Positions 17,378 to 26,143 of a DNA stretch of 44,971 nucleotides are shown here, piece after piece; position 1 is the first letter of the stretch; the number at the start of each line of letters is the position of its first letter. A program made the position numbers and the translations under genes. The stretch covers positions 1 through 44,971 of the forward strand of contig RFHH01000121.1 in assembly GCA_003696075.1 (NCBI GenBank). Reading direction: 5' to 3'. Below the pieces are notes generated by a model. The model made no database searches. It was given only the letters and a program-made list of their open reading frames with translations, and was not told the DNA's origin. Source of the DNA: Acidobacteriota bacterium. GTDB taxonomy: Bacteria > Acidobacteriota > Polarisedimenticolia > J045.

Positions 17378-18568
17378 TCAACCGAGAGGGTTTTCCCCGT
17401 AGACCTCGCGAACCGCGTCGGCGAAGGTGCAGTCGAAGTTCCGCTCGACGAGCCGTGACATGCCCCGCCGCCCGATCGGCTCCAGCCCGCGGGCGGCCTC
17501 GAACATGACCTCCACCCCGTAGCGCACCCCCCGGGCGCGGGAGAGGTATTCCTCGACCGCCGTCAGGTAGCCGAGCATCCCGCACAGCTCCGTCGGCATG
17601 TAGGCCGTCTTCGCGCGCCGCAGCCGTTCGACACCCTGCGGATCGGTCATGGCGAGGTTCTCGCAGCCGCAGACGACCCTGAGCCGCTCGTTCTCGCACG
17701 CTGCGCTGACGGTGGGCTCGTCCAGGCTTCCCCCGGCGGCGTTGACGACGAGCGCGTCGATCGGCGCCTGGACCAGGCGGGCCTTTTCCCCGGCGCGGAA
17801 GGTGGCGACGCCCCGCTCCGAGAGTTCCCTGAGCCGATTCTCGTCGATGTCGAGGGCGAGCAGACGCGCTCCCGCGTCGTGCAGCCGGTCGAGGACGTGC
17901 ATGCCCACGTTGCCACACCCGATCAGCCCCACGCTCGCCTTGTGAATCGGTATGCCCAGGGCATCGAGGGCGCCCCGCAGGATCCAGTAGTTCCCTTCCC
18001 CCGTCGGCTTCGACGTGTCCTCGAGCACGCTGCCGGCGAATCGCTCGTGAAGGTATTCCAGCGACGTCGTCCGCCCGTCGGACATGACGCCGTGGCCCAT
18101 GTCCTGCCCGGTGATCAGGTGGACGCCGGCCCGGCGCTCCACCTCGAGGCAGCAGGAGACGCCCCAGTCGAGCAGCTCGAAGTCGCCCTTCTCCCCGACA
18201 CGGAAACCCGGGGTCGGCAGCAGGACGCACTTCCCGCCGACGATCCGGTCGAGCTCCCGCAAGCCGAGGGGGCCCCCGACGCGGGTCAGCCGCGACCAGG
18301 CCGCCTTTTCGCCCATCCCCTGGGCCAGGCCGATCGCCTCCCGCTCCGGCGAGAACCCGGGAGCCGCGGCTCGGGCCTCCGGCACGATGCGAAAGCCGCC
18401 GAGCGAGAGCTTGCCGCTCCCCGGTTCGCCCTGGGTCGCGATGCACATGATCCATCCGTGCTCGGTGTGCTCGAAGCGATAGAGCCAGACCGGCGCGGTG
18501 AGGCGGGGGACGAGGTCCCGCGTCGCCTCCGGTTCGAGAACCTGCATGCGCGTTCGAGGGTCGTTCAT
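17378..18568 (-). CDS. Glu/Leu/Phe/Val-type amino acid dehydrogenase
   Basis: 396 residues, somewhat longer than leucine or phenylalanine dehydrogenases. LGGFRIVPEA and GLAQGMGEK (K88) match the substrate-binding start of the family. GGKCVLL (K113) fits the catalytic-lysine motif GGGKAVI, and LITGQDMG (D156) fits the catalytic Asp motif. The Rossmann motif GCGNVG (217-222) is intact, followed by an acidic strand end (LALDIDEN) that favours NAD. About 12 residues seem inserted before K113 compared with leucine dehydrogenase. The enzyme would deaminate an L-amino acid to a 2-oxo acid. It is the last gene of the paa operon, overlapping paaZ by four bases, so phenylalanine is a reasonable substrate guess. 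Confidence 0.8.
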   Translation of the reverse strand: MNDPRTRMQVLEPEATRDLVPRLTAPVWLYRFEHTEHGWIMCIATQGEPGSGKLSLGGFRIVPEARAAAPGFSPEREAIGLAQGMGEKAAWSRLTRVGGPLGLRELDRIVGGKCVLLPTPGFRVGEKGDFELLDWGVSCCLEVERRAGVHLITGQDMGHGVMSDGRTTSLEYLHERFAGSVLEDTSKPTGEGNYWILRGALDALGIPIHKASVGLIGCGNVGMHVLDRLHDAGARLLALDIDENRLRELSERGVATFRAGEKARLVQAPIDALVVNAAGGSLDEPTVSAACENERLRVVCGCENLAMTDPQGVERLRRAKTAYMPTELCGMLGYLTAVEEYLSRARGVRYGVEVMFEAARGLEPIGRRGMSRLVERNFDCTFADAVREVYGENPLG

Positions 18569-20658
18569 GGCTCCTGGCTCCGCCCGGGGCCGCGCGCGTC
18601 TCGAGCTTCCGTCGGCGATTCCGATCGGCACTTGACCAGCGTCAGGATCGTGTAGGCGGCGACAACCTCCTCGTCCTGGTTGGTGACCTCCACGTCCCAC
18701 GCCACGACGCCTTGGCGCGGCTCGCCTTCCCGGGGGGGTTTCGGCGTCTTGCGCTTGCAGGTCAAGCGCGCCCTTATTGTATCCCCGATGTAGACCGGCT
18801 TGATGAAACGAAGTCCTTCCAGGCCGTAATTCGCCAGCACAGGCCCCGGCGCCGGATCGACGAAGAGGCCGGCCGCGACCGACAGCACGAGATACCCGTG
18901 CGCGACCCGCCGCTCGAACATCGATTCGCGAGCGGCGATCTCGTCGGTGTGGGCGTAGAAGAAATCGCCGCTGATCCCGGCGAAGTTGACGACGTCGGTC
19001 TCGGTGATCGTGCGGCGATGGGTGAGGATCTCCTCACCGATCTCCAGGTCTTCGAAGTGCTTGCGGAAGGGATGTTCGGAGCTCCGCCGCCCGCGCGCTC
19101 CGGGATGCCTCTCCCGGCAGATCAGCGTGAGCGCCTCCGGGGAGCCCTGGAGCGCGGTGCGCTGCATGTAGTGCAGCACGGCGCGCGCCCCGCCGAGCTC
19201 CTCTCCGCCGCCCGCGCGCCCGGGACCGCCGTGAACGAGGTGCGGCAGCGGCGAGCCGTGGCCGGTCGACTCGGCCGCGCAGTGCCGGTCGACGACGAGC
19301 AGGCGCCCGTGATGCGAGGCGGTGCCCAGCACCACCCGGCGGGCCACCTCTCCGTCCGCCGTGAAGATGGATCCGACGAGGCTCCCGCGCCCCCTCCGCG
19401 CCAGCTCGAGGAGTTCGTCCAGGTCCCGGTACGGCATGATCGTGTTGACGGGCCCGAAGGCCTCCACCTCGTGTGGCGCCGCGCGCTCGAGCGGGTCGCT
19501 GCACGCGAGGAGCAGCGGGCCGAAGAAGGCGCCCTTTTCGGGATCGGCTCCCTCCGGCTCGCACGAATCGGGATCTCCGAGGATCGGCCGGCACTCCTCC
19601 AGAAGACGAGCCGCGTTCGCGCGCACCTCCCGCCGCTGCTCGAGGCCGACGAGCGGTCCCATTTCGACGCCCTCGATTCTCGGGTCGCCGACGCGCACTC
19701 GGGCCAGCGCCGCCGAGAGTGCCTCCGCCGCTTCGTCGAACAGCTCCGCCGGCACGAGCGTCCTGCGGATGGCCGTGCAGCGCTGGCCCGTCTTGATCGT
19801 CATCTCCCGCACGACTTCCTGAACGAAGAGGTCGAACTCCTGGGTGCCGGGGCGGGCGTCCGGCCCGAGGATGCAGAAGTTCAGGGAGTCCGCCTCCATG
19901 TTGAACCGCACCGAGTTCTCCACGACCGACGGGTGGGCCTTGAGCCGGCGTCCGGTGACGGCCGACCCGGTGAACGTCACGACATCCTGGTGCGTCAAGT
20001 GGTCGAAGATGTCTCCCACCCCCCCGCAGATGAGCTGCAGGGCGCCCTCCGGCACGATCCCCGATTCGACGATCAGCCGCACGAGCTTCTCCGCCACGTA
20101 GGAGGTCACGGTCGCCGGCTTCACGATCGCCGGCACGCCCGCCAGCCAGGTGGGAGCCGTCTTCTCCAACAGCCCCCAGCACGGGAAATTGAAGGCGTTG
20201 ATGTGCAGCGCGGCGCCCTCGAGGGGGACGCAGATGTGGCGGCCGATGAACGTCCCCTTCCGGGAGAGGATCTCCGGCGTGCCTTCCACGTGGAAGGTCT
20301 CGTCGGGAAACTCGCGGCGAACTTTGCTCGAAAACGCGAAGAGCGTGCCGATGCCGCCGTCGACATCGAACCACGCGTCGCGCTTGGTGGCACCCGTCCG
20401 GTACGAGAGTTCGTACAGCTCCTGCTTGCGGTCGAGGAGGAATCGGGCCAGCTCCTTCAGCATCGCGGCCCGCTGGTGGATCGTCATCGCGCGGAGCCGC
20501 GGCCCGCCGACTGCCCGCGCGTAGCGGAGCATTCCGGCGAAGTCCAGACCCTCGCTGCTCACCTCGGCCACCGGATCGCCGGTGACCGCATCCCGGACCA
20601 CGACCGGGGTGCCCCGGCCCTCGATCCACTCTCCCTGGGCGAAACTCGCGACTCTCAT
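18565..20658 (-). CDS. paaZ: PaaZ-type bifunctional aldehyde dehydrogenase / enoyl-CoA hydratase (oxepin-CoA ring cleavage)
   Basis: 697 residues in two domains. The aldehyde dehydrogenase part (about 1-525) has NAFNFPCWG (N156), NMEADSLN (E255) and GQRC (C294). These lie at almost the same positions as E256 and C295 of the E. coli enzyme. The MaoC hydratase part (about 545-690) has SGDFFYAH with D565 and H570, the expected five-residue spacing. In the phenylacetate pathway it hydrolyses the oxepin-CoA ring and oxidises the resulting aldehyde. The ATG at 20658 opens the conserved part. It lies 14 bases after paaJ. Without paaABCDE nearby, a broader aldehyde role cannot be excluded. Confidence 0.92.
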   Translation of the reverse strand: MRVASFAQGEWIEGRGTPVVVRDAVTGDPVAEVSSEGLDFAGMLRYARAVGGPRLRAMTIHQRAAMLKELARFLLDRKQELYELSYRTGATKRDAWFDVDGGIGTLFAFSSKVRREFPDETFHVEGTPEILSRKGTFIGRHICVPLEGAALHINAFNFPCWGLLEKTAPTWLAGVPAIVKPATVTSYVAEKLVRLIVESGIVPEGALQLICGGVGDIFDHLTHQDVVTFTGSAVTGRRLKAHPSVVENSVRFNMEADSLNFCILGPDARPGTQEFDLFVQEVVREMTIKTGQRCTAIRRTLVPAELFDEAAEALSAALARVRVGDPRIEGVEMGPLVGLEQRREVRANAARLLEECRPILGDPDSCEPEGADPEKGAFFGPLLLACSDPLERAAPHEVEAFGPVNTIMPYRDLDELLELARRGRGSLVGSIFTADGEVARRVVLGTASHHGRLLVVDRHCAAESTGHGSPLPHLVHGGPGRAGGGEELGGARAVLHYMQRTALQGSPEALTLICRERHPGARGRRSSEHPFRKHFEDLEIGEEILTHRRTITETDVVNFAGISGDFFYAHTDEIAARESMFERRVAHGYLVLSVAAGLFVDPAPGPVLANYGLEGLRFIKPVYIGDTIRARLTCKRKTPKPPREGEPRQGVVAWDVEVTNQDEEVVAAYTILTLVKCRSESPTEARDARGPGRSQEP

Positions 20659-20672
20659 CGGCCGGGGCCTCC

Positions 20673-21881
20673 TCACACGCGTTCGATCAGGGTCGCCATC
20701 CCTTGACCCACGCCGACGCACATCGTGCACAACGCGTACCTCGCGCGCCGCTGCTCCAGCTCCACCATGGCCGTGGTCAGCAAGCGGGCGCCGGACATGC
20801 CGAGCGGGTGTCCGAGCGCGATCGCGCCGCCATTCGGGTTCAGGCGGGGGTCGTCCGGCGAAAGGTCCAGTTCGCGGAGACAAGCGAGAACCTGCACGGC
20901 GAACGCCTCGTTCAGCTCGATCACGTCGATTCGATCCAGGCTCACCCCCGTGCGCTCCAGAAGGCGGCGCGTGGCGCCCACGGGACCGATCCCCATGATC
21001 CGCGGCTCGACGCCGACGACGGCCGAGCCGACGATCCGCGCGCGCGGGGTCAGGCCGAACCTCTTGGCCGCCTCCTCGGAGGCGACGACAAGCGCGCAGG
21101 CGCCGTCGTTGAGGCCGGATGCGTTTCCGGCGGTGACGGTGCCACCCTCGCGGAACGCCGGCTTGAGCCGCGCGAGCGCCTCCATCGACGTGTCCGGGCG
21201 GATGAACTCGTCGTGCTCGAACAGAAGCGGCTCGCCCTTGCGCTGGGGGATCTCCACGGGAACGATCTCGAGGGCGAGCCGGCCCGACGCCCGCGCGGCG
21301 GCGGCCTTCTGCTGTGACCGGAGGGCGAAGCGGTCCTGCTCCTCCCGGGAGATGCCGTACTTCTCGCGCAGGTTCTCGGCGGTCTCCCCCATGGAGTCGA
21401 CGCCGTAGCGGTCGCGCATCTTCGGGTTAACGAACCGCCAGCCGAGGCTGGTGTCGTAGAGCCGCTGGTCGCGGCCGAACGCCCGCTCAGCCTTCGAGAG
21501 CACGAGGGGAGCGCGCGTCATGTGCTCGATCCCGCCGGCGAGATACAGGTCGCCGTCGCCGAGCCGGATCGCGCGCGCGGCGTGGATGACGGCGCTCATC
21601 CCCGACGCACAAAGCCGGTTGACCGTCTCGCCCGGCACGGACGGGGGAAGCCCGGCGAGCAGCAGCGCCATCCGAGCGACGTTGCGATTGTCCTCACCCG
21701 CCTGGTTGGCGCATCCGAGGATCACGTCGTCGATCGCCGCCGGATCGATTCCGGCGTTCCTCTCGAGCAGCCGGGCCAACGGCAGCGCCGCCAGGTCGTC
21801 GGCCCGGACGGGCGCCAGCGATCCCCCGAGCTTTCCGATCGGCGTTCTGACTGCATCGACGAGGAAAGCGTCTCTCAGCAC
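20673..21881 (-). CDS. paaJ: Thiolase, 3-oxoadipyl-CoA / 3-oxo-5,6-dehydrosuberyl-CoA type
   Basis: 402 residues, the size of PaaJ/PcaF. The nucleophile is C91 in NRLCASGM. The second active-site pair is H358 in [14 protein letters not shown] and C388 in TMCVGVGQG. The [21 protein letters not shown] run and the [12 protein letters not shown] ending are characteristic of the PaaJ/PcaF branch rather than simple acetoacetyl-CoA thiolases. It cleaves the last intermediates to acetyl-CoA and succinyl-CoA. Its start overlaps the end of the 3-hydroxyacyl-CoA dehydrogenase gene by seven bases. Confidence 0.92.
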   Translation of the reverse strand: MLRDAFLVDAVRTPIGKLGGSLAPVRADDLAALPLARLLERNAGIDPAAIDDVILGCANQAGEDNRNVARMALLLAGLPPSVPGETVNRLCASGMSAVIHAARAIRLGDGDLYLAGGIEHMTRAPLVLSKAERAFGRDQRLYDTSLGWRFVNPKMRDRYGVDSMGETAENLREKYGISREEQDRFALRSQQKAAAARASGRLALEIVPVEIPQRKGEPLLFEHDEFIRPDTSMEALARLKPAFREGGTVTAGNASGLNDGACALVVASEEAAKRFGLTPRARIVGSAVVGVEPRIMGIGPVGATRRLLERTGVSLDRIDVIELNEAFAVQVLACLRELDLSPDDPRLNPNGGAIALGHPLGMSGARLLTTAMVELEQRRARYALCTMCVGVGQGMATLIERV

Positions 21882-23083
21882 GATCCACCTCGCTTTCCGC
21901 GCATGCCGGCCTCTGTCAGCGTGGTTCCCTCGCGCACGGCGCGGCGCAAGAGAGGGCTGGCGCGGTACCGCTCTTCGCCGTAGTCGGCCCGGAGGCGGTC
22001 GAGCTCGTCGAGAACCGCCGCAGGCCCGATCTCGTCCCCCCAGCGCAAGAGTCCCTTCGGATAGTTGACCCCCTTGGTCATGGCGAGATCGGCCTCCTCC
22101 GGGGTGGTGACGCCCCAGAAGACGGCGTCGGCGGCTTCGTTGACGAGCATCACGAGGATGCGGCGGAAGATGCGCCGGCCGAGCTCCTCGTCGCCCGACG
22201 GGCGCGGGCGGACCGCGCCCTCGCGGTAGTCGTAGAAGCCGATGCCCGACTTCCGGCCCAGCCGCCCCGCTTCGACCATCCGCTTTTGCGTGATCGACGG
22301 CCGGTATCTCGGTTCGCCGTAGAAGGCGTGGAACATCGTCTCCGTCACGGTGAAGTTCACGTCGTTGCCGATGAGGTCCATCAGCTCGAACGGTCCCATC
22401 CGGAACCCGCCGAACTCCTTCATCGCCCAGTCGACGGTCGCCGCGTCCGCGATGCCCTCGTCGAGGATCCGCAGCGCCTCCCCGTAGAACGGACGGGCGA
22501 TGCGGTTGACGATGAAGCCCGGCGTGTCCTTGGCGACGACGGGCGTCTTCCCCCAGGCGCGCGCGAGCGTCACGGCCCGCCGAACCGTCTCCGGGCGGGT
22601 GGTCAGGGCGGGGACCACCTCGACCAGCTCCATCGCCGGCGCCGGATTGAAGAAGTGCATCCCTAGGAAGCGACCGGGATCCGAAAGCCCGGCTCCGATC
22701 CCCGCGATCGACAGCGACGAGGTGTTCGTCGCCAGGAGCGCATCGCGCTCCGCCACGCGCTCCACCGCGCGCAGGACCTCGCGTTTCACTTCCAGGCGCT
22801 CGGCCACCGCCTCGATGACCACGCCGGCGCCTTCGAGGTCCGCGAGCCCGGCGGCGGTGCCGATCCGGGAGCCGATCCTCTCGGCTTCCTCGACCGTCAA
22901 GCGCCCGCGGGCGGCGCGGCGGGCCAGCGCCTGTTCGATCCTCCCCCGGGCCGCGGCGAGTGCGCCCGCGTCGGCGTCATGGAGCACCACGGAGTGCCCG
23001 GCCGCGGCGGCGACGAGGGCGATGCCCCCGCCCATCGTCCCGGCTCCGACGATCCCCACCCGCGGCTTCCCGGACTCGGCCAT
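21875..23083 (-). CDS. paaH: 3-hydroxyacyl-CoA dehydrogenase (PaaH-like)
   Basis: 402 residues; E. coli PaaH is about 475, so this is a shorter form. The NAD motif GAGTMG is at 13-18. [17 protein letters not shown] holds the conserved region with the catalytic His. A second helical domain carries [19 protein letters not shown], the duplicated C-terminal dimer domain. It would oxidise 3-hydroxyadipyl-CoA in phenylacetate breakdown. It lies three bases after paaG and overlaps paaJ, which supports the pathway call. Confidence 0.9.
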   Translation of the reverse strand: MAESGKPRVGIVGAGTMGGGIALVAAAAGHSVVLHDADAGALAAARGRIEQALARRAARGRLTVEEAERIGSRIGTAAGLADLEGAGVVIEAVAERLEVKREVLRAVERVAERDALLATNTSSLSIAGIGAGLSDPGRFLGMHFFNPAPAMELVEVVPALTTRPETVRRAVTLARAWGKTPVVAKDTPGFIVNRIARPFYGEALRILDEGIADAATVDWAMKEFGGFRMGPFELMDLIGNDVNFTVTETMFHAFYGEPRYRPSITQKRMVEAGRLGRKSGIGFYDYREGAVRPRPSGDEELGRRIFRRILVMLVNEAADAVFWGVTTPEEADLAMTKGVNYPKGLLRWGDEIGPAAVLDELDRLRADYGEERYRASPLLRRAVREGTTLTEAGMRGKRGGSC

Positions 23084-23086
23084 CGA

Positions 23087-23875
23087 TCACGTCCCCGAGA
23101 ATCGCGGCTCTCGCTTCTCCCGGAAGGCGCGCACGCCCTCCGCGAAATCTCCGGTGCGCGCCGCCTCGGCCTGGAGCCGCGCCTCGAGTTCGAGCTGCGA
23201 TTCGAGATCGTTGCCCAGCGATTCCGCGAACGCCTCCTTGATCATGCCGAGGGCGCGGGTGGGCATGGCGGCGAGCCGGCGGGCCAGGGCGAAGGAACGC
23301 TCCTCCAGTTCCCCGGCGGGGCAGACCTCGTGGATGAGGCCCCACTCGAAGGCCTGCCGGGCGGGCAGGCGCTCGCCGAGCATCGCGAGCGCCCGGGCCC
23401 GGGCGAGCCCGGCCAGGCGTGGCAGCAGATAGGTGCCCCCCGTGTCCGGCACGAGACCGATCCTGACGAAGGCCTGGATGAAGACGGCTTCCTCGGCGGC
23501 GATCACGAAATCGCAGGCGAGCGCCAGGTTGGCTCCGGCGCCCGCGGCGACGCCGTTGACCGCGCAGACGACCGGTTTGCTCCCTCTCACGATACGAAGC
23601 ACGAGCGGGTTGTAGCTCTCCCGAACGATCCCATCGATCGGCGGCGCCTCGCCCTGCTCGGGGAGCGCCTCGGCCAGATCCTGTCCCGCGCAGAAGGCGC
23701 GGCCCGCGCCGGTGAGAAGCACCGACCGGACCGCCGGATCGGACTCCGCATCGTCGAGCGCGGCCTGCAGCTCTTTCGCCATGGAACGGTCGAAGCTGTT
23801 GAGGACCTTCGGGCGGTCGAGCACGATCCGGGCGACGGCGTCCCGGCGCTCATAACGAATCGATTCGTAAGCCAT
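23087..23875 (-). CDS. paaG: Enoyl-CoA hydratase/isomerase, PaaG type (epoxyphenylacetyl-CoA isomerase)
   Basis: 262 residues, the same length as E. coli PaaG. FCAGQDLAE and AGAGANLALACD form the oxyanion hole. Both hydratase glutamates are replaced, while D144 in VPDTGGTYLLPRLAG is kept, the pattern of PaaG isomerases. It would convert the ring epoxide of phenylacetyl-CoA to the oxepin. It heads the operon paaG-paaH-paaJ-paaZ-dehydrogenase. The ATG at 23875 has GGGAG upstream and gives the family's normal N-terminus; a longer start 63 bases upstream is low-complexity. Confidence 0.88.
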   Translation of the reverse strand: MAYESIRYERRDAVARIVLDRPKVLNSFDRSMAKELQAALDDAESDPAVRSVLLTGAGRAFCAGQDLAEALPEQGEAPPIDGIVRESYNPLVLRIVRGSKPVVCAVNGVAAGAGANLALACDFVIAAEEAVFIQAFVRIGLVPDTGGTYLLPRLAGLARARALAMLGERLPARQAFEWGLIHEVCPAGELEERSFALARRLAAMPTRALGMIKEAFAESLGNDLESQLELEARLQAEAARTGDFAEGVRAFREKREPRFSGT

Positions 23876-23933
23876 CGGTCTCGCTCCCGCCGGCAGGCCG
23901 CGCGGCGGCGCGTGCGGCGCGCCAGGGCTCCGG

Positions 23934-23939
23934 TACAAT
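23934..23939 (+). promoter_or_regulatory. Candidate -10 box for the oxo-acid dehydrogenase operon
   Basis: TACAAT, five of six to the sigma-70 consensus, stands out in very GC-rich DNA 91 bases before the E1 start. No good -35 box is visible. On the opposite strand TATTCT (23968-23973) could serve the paa operon. The 155-base gap between the two operons is therefore a plausible divergent control region. Confidence 0.35.
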
Positions 23940-24030
23940 CGCCGCGCCCCGCCCGGGCGGACGCCGAGAATACACCGGAGCGCCCGGCCCGGCGCGATCC
24001 CCGCGCCGGGCGACGCGGGACGGAGCCCCC

Positions 24031-26130
24031 ATGCCGAACCGCGGGACCAGCAGCGAACCGGCGGCCGCCGATGCGGCGATCGACTGGCTGCGAGTCGCGC
24101 GCGTCGTGCTGCGGTCGCGGGCCCTCGACGAGATCGAGGAGACGGAACTGGTCCCGCGGAAAGAGGTCCTCTACCAGTTCTCGGCGCGGGGACACGACCT
24201 GTCGCAGGCGATCCTCGGCAGCCTGCTGGACGACCCGCACGACGGGATCGGAGCCTACTACCGCTCCCGCCCGTTGCTCCTGGCGCTCGGCCTTCCCCTC
24301 GAGGACGCCGCGGCCGCGCCGATGGGGCGGTCGGGGGGCTTCAGCGACGGGCGCGACATCGGCGTGGTGTGCAACCTGCCGGGCGACGGCGGCCCGACCG
24401 TGCTGCCCATGTCGGGGGAGGTCGGCTCGCAGTACACACCCGCGGCAGGCTGGGCGCAGGCGATCGAGTACCGGCGGCGGGTCCTGGGCGACTCGACCTA
24501 CGACCGCTCGATCGCGGTCGTGCACGGGGGAGACGGGTCGGTGGCGACGAACGGTTTCTGGTCCGCTCTCACCATCGCCACGACGCTCGAGCTGCCGCTC
24601 CTCTTCTACATCGAGGACAACGGCTTCGGCATCTCGGTTCCCAACACGATGCAGACCCCGGGCGGAAACATCGCCGCCAACCTCGCCTCGTTCAGGAACC
24701 TCACCGTGATGGAGGGGGACGGAACCGATCCCGCCGGGTGCGCGGCGCTCGTGCGCCGCGCGGTCGGCCACGTCCGCTCGCGCCGCGGCCCGCTGCTCCT
24801 GCGCCTGACCGTGCCGCGCCTTTCGGGGCACTCGGGCCAGGACACCCAGGCCTACAAGCCGGAACACGTCCTGCGCCGGGAGCGCGAGAACGATCCCCTG
24901 CCGAAATTGCGGCGCCACCTGGTGCCCGGGCTGATCTCCGAGGACGAATGGGAGGCGCTGGCGCGCGAAGCGGTGGCGGACGTGGAGCGCGCGGTGGAGG
25001 CCGCGCGGCGCCGGCCGCGGCCCGATCCGGCCAGCGTCACCCGCTATCGCTTCGCCGAGCGCGGACCCTCGGGCGCTTCGCTGCCGGCCCAGGCCGGAGG
25101 GCTCGCGGCCGAGGGCGTGGAGCTGCCGCGCGGTACGGACGTCCCGTCCCCGGAACCGCCGCGGATCAACATGCTGACCGCCATCCGCCGGACGCTGGAA
25201 CACGAGCTGCGCGTCAACCCGCGGCTGCTCGTCTTCGGGCAGGATGTCGCGCCGAAGGGAGGGGTCCATGCCGCCACCATGGGCCTCCAGGCGAAGTTCG
25301 GGCCGGAGCGTGTGTTCGACACGAGCCTCTCCGAGGAAGGGATCGTCGGCCGAGCCGTCGGGATGGCGATCGCCGGCCTCGTCCCGGTGGCCGAGATCCA
25401 GTTCCGCAAGTACGCCGATCCGGCCACCGAGCAGCTCAACAACTGCGGAACGATCCGGTGGCGGACCGCGAACCGCTTTGCCGCTCCCATCGTGGTGCGC
25501 ATGCCCGGGGGGTTCGCCAAGTGCGGCGATCCGTGGCACAGCGTGTCGGGGGAGGCGGTCTTCGCCCACGCCGTCGGGTGGCGCGTCGCGATACCGTCCA
25601 ATGCAGAGGACGCGGTGGGACTGCTGCGAGCCGCCATGCGCGGAGACGACCCGACGATCTTCTTCGAGCACCGGGCTCTCCTCGACGCCGCATGGGCGCG
25701 CCGCCCCTATCCCGGCGACGACTTCGTCCTCCCGTTCGGGCGCGCGCGGCGGGTCCGCGAGGGAGGAGACCTGACCGTCGTCTCGTGGGGGGCGATGGTG
25801 GAGCGCTGCGAGCGCGCGGCGGAGAGGGTGGAGGCCGGAATCGATTTGATCGATCTCCGCACCATCTCTCCATGGGACAAGGACGCGGTGCTCCAGTCCG
25901 TGTCGCGCACGAAACGCTGCCTGATCGTTCACGAGGACGGACTGACCTGCGGCTTCGGCGCCGAGATCGCCGCGACGCTCGCCGAGGAAGCTCTGTTCGA
26001 CCTGGACGCCCCGGTGGTGAGACTCGCGGTCCCGGACGTCCCGATCCCCTACGACACCGGGCTCATGGAAGCGGTCGTGCCCACCACGGAGCGGATCGAG
26101 GCGAAGATGAGAGAGCTGCTCGCCTTCTGA
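24031..26130 (+). CDS. 2-oxo-acid dehydrogenase E1, alpha and beta subunits fused
   Basis: 699 residues. The alpha half (about 15-340) has the thiamine diphosphate motif GDGS (167-170) ending in EDNGFGIS (195-202). The beta half (about 378-699) has LTAIRRTLEHELR, GQDVAPKGGVHAAT, FDTSLSEEGIVGRAVGMA and PVAEIQFRKYADPATEQ, typical of transketolase-like beta subunits. In branched-chain 2-oxo-acid dehydrogenases the two are usually separate genes. The linker (RRRPRPDPASVTRYRFAERG to PSPEPPRIN) is Pro/Arg-rich. It decarboxylates a 2-oxo acid and passes the acyl group to the E2 encoded 13 bases downstream. Branched-chain acids are the default substrate; phenylpyruvate is an attractive alternative given the divergent paa operon. 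Confidence 0.9.
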   Translation: MPNRGTSSEPAAADAAIDWLRVARVVLRSRALDEIEETELVPRKEVLYQFSARGHDLSQAILGSLLDDPHDGIGAYYRSRPLLLALGLPLEDAAAAPMGRSGGFSDGRDIGVVCNLPGDGGPTVLPMSGEVGSQYTPAAGWAQAIEYRRRVLGDSTYDRSIAVVHGGDGSVATNGFWSALTIATTLELPLLFYIEDNGFGISVPNTMQTPGGNIAANLASFRNLTVMEGDGTDPAGCAALVRRAVGHVRSRRGPLLLRLTVPRLSGHSGQDTQAYKPEHVLRRERENDPLPKLRRHLVPGLISEDEWEALAREAVADVERAVEAARRRPRPDPASVTRYRFAERGPSGASLPAQAGGLAAEGVELPRGTDVPSPEPPRINMLTAIRRTLEHELRVNPRLLVFGQDVAPKGGVHAATMGLQAKFGPERVFDTSLSEEGIVGRAVGMAIAGLVPVAEIQFRKYADPATEQLNNCGTIRWRTANRFAAPIVVRMPGGFAKCGDPWHSVSGEAVFAHAVGWRVAIPSNAEDAVGLLRAAMRGDDPTIFFEHRALLDAAWARRPYPGDDFVLPFGRARRVREGGDLTVVSWGAMVERCERAAERVEAGIDLIDLRTISPWDKDAVLQSVSRTKRCLIVHEDGLTCGFGAEIAATLAEEALFDLDAPVVRLAVPDVPIPYDTGLMEAVVPTTERIEAKMRELLAF

Positions 26131-26143
26131 GAACGGAGCGGCC

